From the NCBI GenBank assembly GCA_943788725.1, contig CALSRJ010000002.1, forward strand, positions 186,001-250,000: a DNA stretch of 64,000 bases, read 5' to 3'. A model generated the notes under the pieces. The model did not search any database and was not told where the DNA came from. It worked only from the letters and a program-made list of their open reading frames with translations. Positions 28,618-37,780 of this stretch are shown in pieces. How positions within the stretch are numbered: position 1 is the stretch's first letter; every line of letters begins with the position of its first letter. A program made the translations under genes and the position numbers. This DNA is from an uncultured Flavobacteriales bacterium. Its GTDB lineage: Bacteria > Bacteroidota > Bacteroidia > Flavobacteriales_G > Salibacteraceae.

Positions 28618-30138
28618 TTAGTTTTTACGGCGAAGACTGATTCGGAAGGTGGTTCCTTCTCCCAATTCAGACTTCAATACATAGATTTTTCCATTGTGAT
28701 AGTCCTTCACAATCCTCCTGCTCAGGGATAGGCCGAGTCCCCATCCTCTTTTCTTCGAGGTATATCCTGGTTGAAAAATAGATTTAAATCGATTGGCTGG
28801 AATTCCTTTTCCCGTGTCGCTGATCTCAATGTGCACCTTACTTCCGAAATCTTCCACCCGCATCTCGATGTTCCCCTTCCCCTCCATTGCATCGAGTGCA
28901 TTCTTAACTAGGTTTTCAATAACCCATTCAAACAGAGATCGATTAAGTGTCAGCATGACGGGGTGATCTGGAAAGGCCGTAAAGAATACAACGTTCCTGC
29001 CGTTTCTGTGCTTAAAATACTGCACCGACTCACTGAGCAGAGGAATTAAATCTTGCTCGACAAGGGCAGGCTGCGAACCGATTTTGCTGAAACGATCGGT
29101 CACCACTTGCAGGCGTTCGATGTCCTTCATCAACTCGTCAGCTACTTGCTTGTTCTTCTCTTCTTCTCTCAGCAACTCCACCCAAGCAATCATCGAGGAG
29201 AGCGGGGTCCCCAATTGATGTGCGGTCTCTTTGCTCATGCCGACCCAGACTTGATTCTGCTCCGCCTTTCGCGCGGTACTGAACAACAAATAGGCAATCA
29301 TGACGAACAAGCCAATGATACCAAACTGCGCCAATGGGTAATAGGTGAGCTGGGTTAAAAGGAAGGAATCCTCATAGTACACATATGCCTTAAGTCCATT
29401 GATCTCGACTTGCAATGGCTGATGCTGGCTGTTCATTTCCTTTAGCTTGGCAGCGAGTAGGTCGGGGTCACTCAATATTTCCTCGCTTACATTTCCAGCT
29501 TCAATGACCCTCCTACTTGCTGAATCGAGCAGGATCAACGGGCTAGAAGCCGCATTCAGCATCAATTCAGAAATAAAGGATTCTTGCAAGTCTTCAAACG
29601 TGGTTTTCAACTCAGAAAAAAGCCTGGAATCTTTATAGTGTAGGAATACCCGGGAATTGCCATAGTAGACAATTTCGATCGGATCGTATTGCTTCGTCAT
29701 GTCCTCCAGCTCTTTGCGGAGGTAGTCGTCCTTCTCCTCCCCTGAAGGCACTTCAATGTTTCGGTAGGACGTTATTACCCCTTTCTCATTGGTCAGAATG
29801 ACTGGGACAGTTGTATTGTCATTGAGCACATTCAACGCGAAGCTCACGTCTGTAATGTCTGGTCTCGCCAAGTATTTGGTGGCTTCTAAGTAGAGTTCAA
29901 CTTTGTTCCGCTCTCCCATTTGCAGCTTGTTGAAGAGCCGACTCGTGTATTGCACCAGCGCAGACCGCTTCTTGACTGCCTCTGCCCAGATCTCAACTTT
30001 GGATCGTTCCTCTTTGCCAATTTTATCTACCAGCGATTTCGTGTACCAAAGCGACAACGCTACAAACACTAGCGCAGCGGTGAAGAGCAAAAGCTTCCAT
30101 CGCTGTTTCTGAGAGTATATGTTGAAGTTGTTTGCCAT
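28618..30138 (-). CDS. Membrane-bound sensor histidine kinase
   Basis: A protein of 506 residues. A membrane helix at about 16-33, an extracytoplasmic sensor region of about 230 residues, and a second helix at about 272-288 precede the kinase core. The phosphorylated His is H307 in KETAHQLGTPLSS. The ATPase domain shows ENLVKNALDAMEG (N box), DTGKGIP (G1) and GWGLGLSLSRRIV (G2). No response regulator gene is next to it, so its partner is unknown. A perfect 12-base palindrome lies directly upstream of the start codon. Confidence 0.93.
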   Translation of the reverse strand: MANNFNIYSQKQRWKLLLFTAALVFVALSLWYTKSLVDKIGKEERSKVEIWAEAVKKRSALVQYTSRLFNKLQMGERNKVELYLEATKYLARPDITDVSFALNVLNDNTTVPVILTNEKGVITSYRNIEVPSGEEKDDYLRKELEDMTKQYDPIEIVYYGNSRVFLHYKDSRLFSELKTTFEDLQESFISELMLNAASSPLILLDSASRRVIEAGNVSEEILSDPDLLAAKLKEMNSQHQPLQVEINGLKAYVYYEDSFLLTQLTYYPLAQFGIIGLFVMIAYLLFSTARKAEQNQVWVGMSKETAHQLGTPLSSMIAWVELLREEEKNKQVADELMKDIERLQVVTDRFSKIGSQPALVEQDLIPLLSESVQYFKHRNGRNVVFFTAFPDHPVMLTLNRSLFEWVIENLVKNALDAMEGKGNIEMRVEDFGSKVHIEISDTGKGIPANRFKSIFQPGYTSKKRGWGLGLSLSRRIVKDYHNGKIYVLKSELGEGTTFRISLRRKN

Positions 30139-30139
30139 T

Positions 30140-30151
30140 CGGAGCGCTCCG
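30140..30151. repeat. 12-base perfect palindrome at the histidine kinase start
   Basis: CGGAGCGCTCCG is its own reverse complement and ends one base before the ATG of the histidine kinase gene on the minus strand. It could be an operator or an RNA hairpin at the translation start. It could also be chance. Confidence 0.5.
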
Positions 30152-30225
30152 ATTGCGAAATTGAACGAATAATACGAATATCCGCTCGAAGGGTGCGTTA
30201 GGAATTGTGAATCAGGGGATCTGCG

Positions 30226-32922
30226 TCAAAAGTCGTCGTCGTCAAAATCCCCCTCCTTCAGCTTTTTCTTATCCGTCTCCGCCTTTTGAATCAGTTTGTT
30301 CAGGAGCTTCTTATCTCCTGACTTCTCTTTTGGAGTTTCGGTTGCAGGTGTAATTTCTTCAAGCTTTCCATCAGCCTCAGTGCCCGACTCAGCATCAAAT
30401 TCAAACTCCAGCTCCTTCGGCTTTTCTACTGGTTTTCGCACGGAATCCTTGGCTATAGCATTGAACTCGTCGCGCAGCAAATCCTTGACGGCCTTTGATT
30501 CAGAGAGCACTTGCTCTTTTAGGGTATGCTTCAGTGTGGTGCGTTTTACATCAATCTCAAAATCGTCGGTCGTGCCAATCATGGTAATAAACACTCTGGT
30601 CTTCCCGCTCTCATCACGCTGAACGTATTCATTGTAAGGCTCTGTAAGATCCTTTAACTGCAAGACTTCCGACAATGCGAAATCCATTTCGTAGTCGATC
30701 TTGTCATCAAACGTGTGGGTCCCACTCACATTCAGATTGAGCGCAGATGAATTGATTTCCATGGTCGGTATGGTCACCACCCCATCGCGGATTCCGATCT
30801 CATTCGTCAAGGTGGCGAAGCGCACATCCTCCAAGCGTTTTCGCAACTCGTCTACGGGTATGAATAGGCGCAGCATCGGACGTTTCTTTATTTCTTCAGC
30901 GACGTCCATCAAGGGTTTGAAACCGACCAAAGCCCCGTCTGACAAGGTGATATCCAACGAGGAGACGATGCTCTGCATATCGATATTGAGCAATGAATCG
31001 CAAAAGGCCTGGAATGTAATATCAGCATTCAACTTCCCCTCCAACACTTCAGCCGTAATGAAGCTTTGATCGAAGTTGTTGAAAGTGGTGAACAACTCCT
31101 TGATGTTTACTTGATCTGTTTTAAAGTCAGTACGTAGACCGAATTGATTGTTAGCAAAGCGGTAGACTCCGACTTTGCCACTAACGGTCCCATGCTGACT
31201 GTTAAACGCTAGTCGTGTAGCTTCAACCTTGAAATGATTCATCACCAACCTTCCGCTGATATCCTCGGCAATAAACTTTCCTTGCTTGAACGACGTACTT
31301 GTTAACTCGAGGTCCCACTCGGCACGCGCTGGGAATGCAATCACAATTCCACTTTCGCTTTCTGATGTGTTAGGAAAGAGTTCTTCGAGGTCGATCGCAC
31401 CGGTAGTGACCTTTCCTTTTACATCTATCACGCCTGATTCAGAAAAAAAGTAATTCAGAAATCCGTCCGCTCTTCCTTTCAACACCAAGGCGCAGTCATT
31501 GATATTCCCGGCATAGCGCTCAATTTCGAGGCTGTTGTTCAATATTTTGAACTCAGCGTCTTCCACACTGTAACGTCTCTGATCATCTCGCAGGGTCCAA
31601 AACGCATCCGTAATTCGGATGACGCCACTGGCTTTTGAGTTCAGGAAATCTCGTGCTGCTGGTTCCGATGGGTTTTCCAGGGTAGTGGAAATTTGTGCGT
31701 CAATCTCGAATCCTCCTTCACCTTCTGCCAGCCATTCGATCCCAAAAAATTCCTTCATGGCTGCTAGGTCAGAACTTAGCTTGATGCTTCCATCGATGTT
31801 CGGCTTTTCAAAGTTCGTAACACTGAAGGCTGTTTGAAACGGATTGCCATTAAGTTCACCCTTTAAATCGTCCAAGACAAGGTGAACTGAGCGGAACGTG
31901 CGTTCCTCTCCATTATCGATGCTTCCCGATCCGACCAAACCTGAAAGCTTCCAATCGCTGCCTTTCCTTGTAATGCTCGCGTCTTCCATCGAAAAGCTGG
32001 CAATACAACGAGGGTTTTCTGTTCTGCCAAATGCCCCTTTGAGAGTGCAATCAAAAGCGATGACTCCAGAACTTGCGTAGGCATCCAACGCTTCCCGACT
32101 CTCAGAAGGTATCAAAGCCAGGGTGCGAATGACGTCTAAGTCGGCTCCCGTAATGTGCAGGTCAACACCATCCCCCACCAATTCACCTGAAATATTGAAC
32201 CGCAATCGATCGTCGATGGTCAAGCTTCCCTTTCTAAATCCATAGCGTTCTTCTTTGGAGATGATATCAAGGTCAGTCTCCACATCTACTTCCCGGTCAT
32301 GGAGGTAGTTGGTGCCTTTGATCAGAATGTCGTTCACGTAGCCGTTTCCGACTACCGCCATGGTATAGCTCTCATCAGAGAAGCGGCCATTGAAGTACAA
32401 ATCGTTGGCACGGAGTCGATATTCTTGTTGTCGAGCGTGGTTGACATAGGTCAGTCGCGTTCGTTGAATGTGCACTTTATCCAATTCAAGGAGGAAGCCC
32501 GTTGTGTCCTGGTTTTTGACCCAGATGTGGTAATTATCATAGCCTTCATCGTCTACGAGTAAATCCACGAAACCATCGCGGGCTTCGATCTCATTGATCT
32601 TGTACTGCCCCTTGAGCATGTCCAAGAGGTTTAGGTTGAGGTAGACCTTTTCAAAGAAAAAGAGCGTGTCGGGAGCGCCCATCTTCACAATGTTCTCTTT
32701 GGCCCATACACTATCCATGACCAAGGAAGCCGAAGGAAAGTTTTCGAGCAAGGAGAAATTGATATCAGACACGTGCACCGGCGACTGGAGCCGCTTGTTT
32801 ACTTCCCCGACGATATAATTGCGCACTGGTTCCTCGTATTTCTTAGCTAAGAAATACGCCCCAACCGCACCTAGAATCAAGGCGATGGTAAGTCCGAAGA
32901 ACCATATCAGAAATTTGCGCAT
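30226..32922 (-). CDS. AsmA-like protein
   Basis: A protein of 898 residues with one N-terminal membrane anchor (FLIWFFGLTIALILGAVGAYFLA) and a very long body of beta-rich repeats. These include VHVSDINFSLLENFPSASLVMDSV near 50-73 and the C-terminal AsmA-type segment SDGALVGFKPLMDVAEEIKK near 680. It ends in a Glu/Lys-rich tail (KKLKEGDFDDDDF). AsmA proteins are thought to bridge the periplasm and influence lipid transport to the outer membrane. Size and anchor fit the Bacteroidota type. The gap of 104 bases to the pseudouridine synthase gene upstream contains two short hairpins. Confidence 0.88.
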   Translation of the reverse strand: MRKFLIWFFGLTIALILGAVGAYFLAKKYEEPVRNYIVGEVNKRLQSPVHVSDINFSLLENFPSASLVMDSVWAKENIVKMGAPDTLFFFEKVYLNLNLLDMLKGQYKINEIEARDGFVDLLVDDEGYDNYHIWVKNQDTTGFLLELDKVHIQRTRLTYVNHARQQEYRLRANDLYFNGRFSDESYTMAVVGNGYVNDILIKGTNYLHDREVDVETDLDIISKEERYGFRKGSLTIDDRLRFNISGELVGDGVDLHITGADLDVIRTLALIPSESREALDAYASSGVIAFDCTLKGAFGRTENPRCIASFSMEDASITRKGSDWKLSGLVGSGSIDNGEERTFRSVHLVLDDLKGELNGNPFQTAFSVTNFEKPNIDGSIKLSSDLAAMKEFFGIEWLAEGEGGFEIDAQISTTLENPSEPAARDFLNSKASGVIRITDAFWTLRDDQRRYSVEDAEFKILNNSLEIERYAGNINDCALVLKGRADGFLNYFFSESGVIDVKGKVTTGAIDLEELFPNTSESESGIVIAFPARAEWDLELTSTSFKQGKFIAEDISGRLVMNHFKVEATRLAFNSQHGTVSGKVGVYRFANNQFGLRTDFKTDQVNIKELFTTFNNFDQSFITAEVLEGKLNADITFQAFCDSLLNIDMQSIVSSLDITLSDGALVGFKPLMDVAEEIKKRPMLRLFIPVDELRKRLEDVRFATLTNEIGIRDGVVTIPTMEINSSALNLNVSGTHTFDDKIDYEMDFALSEVLQLKDLTEPYNEYVQRDESGKTRVFITMIGTTDDFEIDVKRTTLKHTLKEQVLSESKAVKDLLRDEFNAIAKDSVRKPVEKPKELEFEFDAESGTEADGKLEEITPATETPKEKSGDKKLLNKLIQKAETDKKKLKEGDFDDDDF

Positions 32923-32934
32923 ACCGATTTAGAA

Positions 32935-32980
32935 CGACACAAGGTGTCGAATATTCGAAGCTACACAGCCAAAAGCTGTG
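32935..32980. repeat. Two short hairpins between the pseudouridine synthase and AsmA-like genes
   Basis: CGACAC-AAG-GTGTCG (32935-32949) and CACAGC-CAAAA-GCTGTG (32964-32980) are perfect 6-bp inverted repeats 14 bases apart. Neither is followed by a T-run, so they are not classical terminators. They lie in the 5' region of the AsmA-like gene. Confidence 0.45.
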
Positions 32981-33026
32981 AAGTTTGCCATCCGCAATGA
33001 CTTATGAACGAGGGAGTTTTAGTTGA

Positions 33027-34274
33027 TTACAACATCTTGAGGTAGCCCACTTCCTTCTCGGTGAGGAAGCGCCATCTTCCGCGTGGCAATCCTTTCTTGC
33101 TGAGTCCCGCAAAAGCAGCACGATCCAAGCGCGTCACTTCGTATCCGAGGGCTTCAAACATGCGTCGCACGATGCGATTTCGTCCTGAGTGAATTTCCAA
33201 TCCAATCTCGTTTCGAACCGAACCATCACCTGCAAACAACGCGGCATCAGCCTTGGCCACACCATCGTCTAGTTCAATCCCTGTTTCCAGTTTTTTGAGG
33301 TCTGCGATGGTAACGTTCTTGTTTGTGATGACGTGATAGACCTTTCGAATTTCATTGCTCGGATGGGCCAACTTATCAGCAAGATCACCATCGTTGGTCA
33401 CGAGCAGAAGTCCAGTCGTATTGCGGTCCAGTCTTCCTACAGGAAACACACGTTCCTTGCATGCATTCTTAACCAATCCCACCACGGTACTTCGACCGAG
33501 CTCATCACTGAGTGTAGTGATGCAATCTTTTGGCTTATTCAACAGGATATAGCGAAGGGTTTCTGCCTTCACTTTTTCTCCTCCGTATTCTACAATATCC
33601 CCTGGTTTAACCTTAGTACCTAGCTCGGTTACCACTTTGCCGTTGATGGAGACCATTCCATTCTCAATATACTTATCCGCTTCGCGACGCGAACAGATAC
33701 CCGCCATGGCGAGGTACTTATTAAGCCGGGTCAATCCATCATTTTCAGGCTTCTTCTTGAATCCTTCAAACGGCTTGTCCTTTGTGAATTTGTTGTACGA
33801 GCTTTTTTTGTCGTTCTGACGGAATTCCTTATTGGCATTTCCGCGTGACTTGAACTTATCGCCTTTCCCTTCATCGCCATCGCGCGTGATAAAATCAGAG
33901 GGATTGAATTTTCTTTCGCCAGAATCGCTTCTGAACTTTGAATCGTTCGTAGAACGCCCTCCAGCACGAGGCTTACTGAACTTGGTGTCGCCCGTTGAGC
34001 GACTTCCTCCTCGCGAATCACCATATTTAGATTCGCCGGTGGAACGACTTCCACTTCTTGAATTTCCGTATTTGGAATCTTCAGAAGGACGACTTCCTCC
34101 TCTACTTCGTGGTTTCCGCTCGTCTGATCCGGTTTCCGTTTCTGACTTGGGCTTTCCTTTGCCGGCAGCGGGCTTGGCTGTAGAACGTTTCTTTCCTGTT
34201 GTGCCTCCCAGCACGAGGAATTCCTCTTTCTTGACCTTCTTTGCGCGCTTCTCCCAGGTACTCTTCTTTGCCAT
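33027..34274 (-). CDS. RluB/RsuA-type pseudouridine synthase with repetitive N-terminal extension
   Basis: Converts specific uridines of rRNA to pseudouridine. Length is 415 residues. The C-terminal half holds an S4 RNA-binding domain (LNKYLAMAGICSRREADKYI) and the synthase domain with the catalytic GRLDRNTTGLLL and EIHSGRNRIVRRMFEALG. The first 180 residues are basic and low-complexity, with four 15-residue repeats of the form SR-G-GSRSTG-E-SKYG-D. Basic extensions occur in this family in Bacteroidota, but the regular repeats stand out. The ATG at 34274 fits a promoter 18 bases upstream; the longer frame starts inside that promoter. Confidence 0.92.
   Translation of the reverse strand: MAKKSTWEKRAKKVKKEEFLVLGGTTGKKRSTAKPAAGKGKPKSETETGSDERKPRSRGGSRPSEDSKYGNSRSGSRSTGESKYGDSRGGSRSTGDTKFSKPRAGGRSTNDSKFRSDSGERKFNPSDFITRDGDEGKGDKFKSRGNANKEFRQNDKKSSYNKFTKDKPFEGFKKKPENDGLTRLNKYLAMAGICSRREADKYIENGMVSINGKVVTELGTKVKPGDIVEYGGEKVKAETLRYILLNKPKDCITTLSDELGRSTVVGLVKNACKERVFPVGRLDRNTTGLLLVTNDGDLADKLAHPSNEIRKVYHVITNKNVTIADLKKLETGIELDDGVAKADAALFAGDGSVRNEIGLEIHSGRNRIVRRMFEALGYEVTRLDRAAFAGLSKKGLPRGRWRFLTEKEVGYLKML
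33927..34106 (-). repeat. Four tandem 45-base coding repeats in the pseudouridine synthase gene
   Basis: Four degenerate 15-codon units encode SRGGSRPSEDSKYGN, SRSGSRSTGESKYGD, SRGGSRSTGDTKFSK and PRAGGRSTNDSKFRS in direct succession. They are in frame, so copy number can change without breaking the gene. Confidence 0.85.
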
Positions 34275-34292
34275 ACAATTGTTTTGAACCTG

Positions 34293-34321
34293 CAAAGGTA
34301 CAGGAATTAACCTGCAACCAA
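34293..34321 (-). promoter_or_regulatory. Promoter of the pseudouridine synthase gene (-33 TTG, -7 TACCTTTG)
   Basis: On the minus strand TACCTTTG (34293-34300) lies 18 bases upstream of the ATG at 34274, with a TTG (34319-34321) 18 bases further upstream. This is the most complete Bacteroidota-type promoter in the window. It shares the intergenic space with the divergent methyltransferase promoter. Confidence 0.6.
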
Positions 34322-34329
34322 TAGCTCCT

Positions 34330-34337
34330 TACCTTTG
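34330..34337 (+). promoter_or_regulatory. -7 promoter element (TACCTTTG) of the methyltransferase gene
   Basis: Exact TAnnTTTG match that ends only four bases before the ATG at 34342, which predicts a leaderless transcript. No -33 TTG at the usual spacing. It overlaps the alternative GTG start at 34339. Confidence 0.45.
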
Positions 34338-34341
34338 CGTG

Positions 34342-34974
34342 ATGCGCTGGAAAATAGCCCAATGGTTCGAAATTAGGTGGTGGCAACGCTACTTGAGCGG
34401 ACGCGATAAGGAGGAATACCTCACTTGGAAACGGAACTATTGGCGCGCATTTTTGGTGCGGCTAGATCTCCACCCACAACCTGGAACAACCATCTTGGAT
34501 GCAGGCTGCGGTCCTGCAGGTATTTTCTCGGTGCTTTCAGAATGTAAGTTATGGGCCGTAGATCCTTTGATTGAATCCTATGAGGCCAAGCTTCCTCACT
34601 TCAGCAAGCAGGATTACCCTCACGTTCACTTCGAAGAAAATACGGTAGAGCAGATCGACAAAAAGGACGCGTTTGATGCTGTGTTTTGCCTGAATGTGAT
34701 CAATCATGTGAAGGACATCGATGCCGCGTATGACGCGCTGGTGAAAAGCTTAAAAAGCGGCGGAATACTCGTGCTGAGTATCGATAGTCACAACACAGGA
34801 TTTTTTCGATGGCTCTTTCGGCGCGTACCGCTCGACATCTTGCACCCCTATCAATATAGCTTGGAAGAATACGAAGCAGCTTTGAAGTCGCGCGGAGTAA
34901 ACATCGATCGCGTGGCACACTTGAAAAGCGGAACTTTGTTCGACTACTATGCGATTGTGGGTACAAAAATCTAA
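34342..34974 (+). CDS. Class I SAM-dependent methyltransferase
   Basis: A protein of 210 residues. Motif I reads ILDAGCGPAGI near 52-62, followed by WAVDPL at the acidic-loop position and FDAVFCLNVINHVKD (motif IV region). A basic N-terminal part (RWWQRYLSGRDKEEYLTWKRNYW) precedes the Rossmann fold. The substrate is not evident; small molecules or lipids are likelier than nucleic acid by size. A GTG three bases earlier is possible but inside the promoter-proximal region. The 3' end overlaps the DUF2279 gene by 26 bases. Confidence 0.9.
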   Translation: MRWKIAQWFEIRWWQRYLSGRDKEEYLTWKRNYWRAFLVRLDLHPQPGTTILDAGCGPAGIFSVLSECKLWAVDPLIESYEAKLPHFSKQDYPHVHFEENTVEQIDKKDAFDAVFCLNVINHVKDIDAAYDALVKSLKSGGILVLSIDSHNTGFFRWLFRRVPLDILHPYQYSLEEYEAALKSRGVNIDRVAHLKSGTLFDYYAIVGTKI

Positions 34975-35917
34975 AGCGCTTCTTGTGCTTCTACTCCTGG
35001 TTCAGGTGAGTCTTGGACAGGGCATTTTTTCCAAGCCTGACAGTTTGAACAAGCAGCGGAGAATGATCAACATTGGGGGACAAGGCCTGCTCTACGGAAG
35101 TACGCTAACTGCCCTCAATTTTGCATGGTACAGTGACTACCAAAACGGAAAGTTTCATTTCTTCAACGATTGGCCCGGGTGGATGCAGATGGACAAACTG
35201 GGGCACAGCGCAGCGGCGTATCAAGCGGCGAGCAACCTTTATCGATTCAATCGCTGGACCGGGGCAGGAGAGCGCCAAAGCATGTGGTATGCCGCAGGCC
35301 TTGGATTCAGTTATCAATTGGCCGTTGAACTGCTCGATGGCTTTTCAGAGGGTTGGGGGTTTAGCGTATATGACGTAGCGTTCAACACCATTGGGTCGAG
35401 TGGATTTGTGGCACAGCAACATTTTTGGAAAGAGCAACGGATCAAACTGAAATTCAGTTTCTCGCCCAGCGGACTGACGCAATTGAACGGGACAGAAAGC
35501 AACTACAGAGAGGTAGATCGGGCGGAATATTTGTTTGGAACAGCCTTGTACGAACAATGGCTTAAGGACTACAACGGTCAAACCTATTGGCTCAGCATGA
35601 ACGTTTGGTCGCTGATGGGTAAACCAGATGGATTCCCAAAGTGGTTGAACGTTGCGCTAGGGCACAGCGTCAATAACGTCTTGGGGGCCGAACGAAATAC
35701 TTGGGAGATTGATCAAGGAGGGGGCGCAGTAAATTACGCCTCCGCTCTTTCAAGACAGCGTCAATTTCTTTTGTCCTTGGATATAGACTTGGATCATGTG
35801 AACCTCCCCAAATACTTGATTTGGATCAGGCCGATTGTCGGGGTGATCAAGTTTCCTTTCCCAGCCCTTGAATGGAACAGCCAGCAAGGCTTCAAAGGAA
35901 GAGGACTCTACTTCTAA
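34949..35917 (+). CDS. DUF2279 family membrane/envelope protein
   Basis: A protein of 322 residues. A signal peptide (ALLVLLLLVQVSLGQ) is followed by the family signature FFNDWPGWMQMDKLGHSAAAYQ, with WYAAGLGFSYQLAVELLDGFSEGWGFS later on. The family is related to YfiM-type outer-membrane lipoproteins; its role is unknown. It overlaps the methyltransferase gene by 26 bases and probably shares its transcript. The stop is one base from the convergent yraN gene. Confidence 0.87.
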   Translation: MRLWVQKSKALLVLLLLVQVSLGQGIFSKPDSLNKQRRMINIGGQGLLYGSTLTALNFAWYSDYQNGKFHFFNDWPGWMQMDKLGHSAAAYQAASNLYRFNRWTGAGERQSMWYAAGLGFSYQLAVELLDGFSEGWGFSVYDVAFNTIGSSGFVAQQHFWKEQRIKLKFSFSPSGLTQLNGTESNYREVDRAEYLFGTALYEQWLKDYNGQTYWLSMNVWSLMGKPDGFPKWLNVALGHSVNNVLGAERNTWEIDQGGGAVNYASALSRQRQFLLSLDIDLDHVNLPKYLIWIRPIVGVIKFPFPALEWNSQQGFKGRGLYF

Positions 35918-35918
35918 C

Positions 35919-36281
35919 TTACCAGCGCGGCTGAAACGCTCCTTCGATGTGGTTGAGCCGGCGCTCTTTTTTATTGATGACGATCCCGATCACGTCAAAT
36001 CGGACTTCTAAGTCGATGTCTTTTTTGGTGACATAGGCGTGGGCGGCGCGCACCAAGTGGGTCTGTTTTGATTTGCTTACCGCTTGTTCTGGTTCTCCAA
36101 AGAAATCTGAGTTGCGAGTCTTCACCTCCACGATTACGATTTCATCTCCCTTCTTAGCGATGATATCCACCTCTTCTTTTCCATAACGCCAATTGCGCTC
36201 CATGATCTCAAAGTCGTTCTTCTTTAAGTGGATGGTAGCGAGGGCTTCCCCTAATTCACCTAATTCATTGTGCTCTGCCAT
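35919..36281 (-). CDS. yraN: YraN (UPF0102) endonuclease-fold protein
   Basis: A small protein of 120 residues of the UPF0102 family. Seen: the start MAEHNELGELGEALATIHL, the nuclease-like core WRYGKEEVDIIAKKGDEIVIVEVKTR with its Asp and Glu-x-Lys, and RFDVIGI. The PD-(D/E)XK-like residues are all present, so it could be an active nuclease, but no cellular role is established. The ATG at 36281 is the family start; seven extra residues upstream are possible. Confidence 0.93.
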   Translation of the reverse strand: MAEHNELGELGEALATIHLKKNDFEIMERNWRYGKEEVDIIAKKGDEIVIVEVKTRNSDFFGEPEQAVSKSKQTHLVRAAHAYVTKKDIDLEVRFDVIGIVINKKERRLNHIEGAFQPRW

Positions 36282-36391
36282 TAGTAAAGGATATGAGCCC
36301 AAAGAAATGGGTCCGCCCTATCGATCAACGGGCAGAAATCTATAAGGCGAATCGAAATATTTGCGTTTAGCACAAGTCAAACCCAGTGGCC

Positions 36392-37780
36392 TCATTCTAT
36401 TGGATAGAGAAGGAAGACTTCATCCTCATAGATCAACGGGAGGTTCAATCGGACCTCTTCACCAAATCGTTGTTTGAGGATGACTATGAAGTCACACCCT
36501 CTTGCCGCAAGTGATTGTCGCACCTCCTCATCCAATAAGCTCCCATTCCACGCGACCCAACCCCTGCGGTGGGCGAAGTACAAGGGGGCTGGAATCTCTT
36601 GACTATTTACTACGATGGTTTCATCCTTCGCAACAAATGGGTCGAGACGGTTTTCAAGGTCTTCAATAGCGGATCCATTTTTGACGAATTGGTCATCCCA
36701 TCGAGAGACGATACCTTCTGTTCCAATGGCGAGCAAGGCAATGAATAACAGAGCCGGACGCATCTTCTCCAAAGCAGAAGAAGCGACCAAGGACATTATA
36801 GGGACAAACGGAATCACATAGTATGGATGATCCATGAATCGATCTCCTGACTTGAACAGCACAAGGAGAATAAGCGCAGCACCCAGACCGACAATGGGCG
36901 ATAGATTAACATCCCTTTTACGCAAATAAAACAGCCCTGCGATGAACACTCCAAACCCACTCCAACCCATCGCTTTCTGATAGAAAACAGATGCTACACG
37001 AGATTTGTGAGCAAGAATAAACTGGGCCGTTTCAGACATGGACGCTCCCATAAAGTAGCGATCCAAATGATAGGTTTCTTGCAAATAAGGAACCCACAAA
37101 AAGTACCACAACCAGGCAATGATTCCTGCTGAGGAAGTAGCTCCCGCAATAAGCCATCGATCTGCTTTTCCTGCCTTCAAAAAAGTAGGCCAAAGGAGGC
37201 TTAGCGCAACCACAACTGGTAGCTTTCCCAGCACACCCAGCGTGATGAGTACGAAGCCAACGACAAATCCAAACCACTTTCGGTGATCCAAGTACTCCAA
37301 CCACAGCGTCATTCCAATGATCACCAAGCTTACCGAAAACGTGTCGGTCATGATCTTGCGACTGTAGTAATAGTAGATCGAAAAGAGAACGATAAATGCG
37401 CTGTAGAATGCCACCTTCTTAGAGAAGATCTTTGAGACGTATCGGTGGAAGCTCCAAATGCCGACCGAACTGACGATCAAATTGATCAGGCGACCATACC
37501 AATGGTCATAGCCAAAGGGAATGGACACCAAGTATATGAGGTAGTTGAGGAACGGAAACTCCATTCCTGTGATGCCTGGCAGGTCACCTGGCATGTCTAG
37601 GCGAGGATAAAAGATATTGGCGTCGATCTCATAGAAATTACGCGCAACCATGCACATCATCGTTTGACGCCAGATGTGGGCGACCTCCAGTGGGGGTTGT
37701 ACAATGGTGATGAGACGATGAATGAACGTAACTCCGATCCAGAACCGAATGTCTGTCAACCAGGACTTAAATGAAATCAA
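36392..37780 (-). CDS. Glycosyltransferase family 39-like membrane protein
   Basis: A polytopic membrane protein of 462 residues with about ten helices. The first extracytoplasmic loop contains YPRLDMPGDLPGITGMEFPFLNYL, which holds the Asp and Glu expected of GT-C enzymes of the PMT/ArnT type that use polyprenyl-phosphate sugars. A soluble C-terminal part follows. The acceptor is unknown. The start is a TTG that overlaps the TGA stop of the LD-carboxypeptidase gene (TTGA), so translation is probably coupled to that gene. No in-frame ATG is available until well inside the protein. Confidence 0.8.
   Translation of the reverse strand: MISFKSWLTDIRFWIGVTFIHRLITIVQPPLEVAHIWRQTMMCMVARNFYEIDANIFYPRLDMPGDLPGITGMEFPFLNYLIYLVSIPFGYDHWYGRLINLIVSSVGIWSFHRYVSKIFSKKVAFYSAFIVLFSIYYYYSRKIMTDTFSVSLVIIGMTLWLEYLDHRKWFGFVVGFVLITLGVLGKLPVVVALSLLWPTFLKAGKADRWLIAGATSSAGIIAWLWYFLWVPYLQETYHLDRYFMGASMSETAQFILAHKSRVASVFYQKAMGWSGFGVFIAGLFYLRKRDVNLSPIVGLGAALILLVLFKSGDRFMDHPYYVIPFVPIMSLVASSALEKMRPALLFIALLAIGTEGIVSRWDDQFVKNGSAIEDLENRLDPFVAKDETIVVNSQEIPAPLYFAHRRGWVAWNGSLLDEEVRQSLAARGCDFIVILKQRFGEEVRLNLPLIYEDEVFLLYPIE

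Noticed and set aside
33832-34287. A 151-codon plus-strand frame with Pro/Leu/Ser repeats
   Set aside because: It is the reverse complement of the tandem repeats in the pseudouridine synthase gene.
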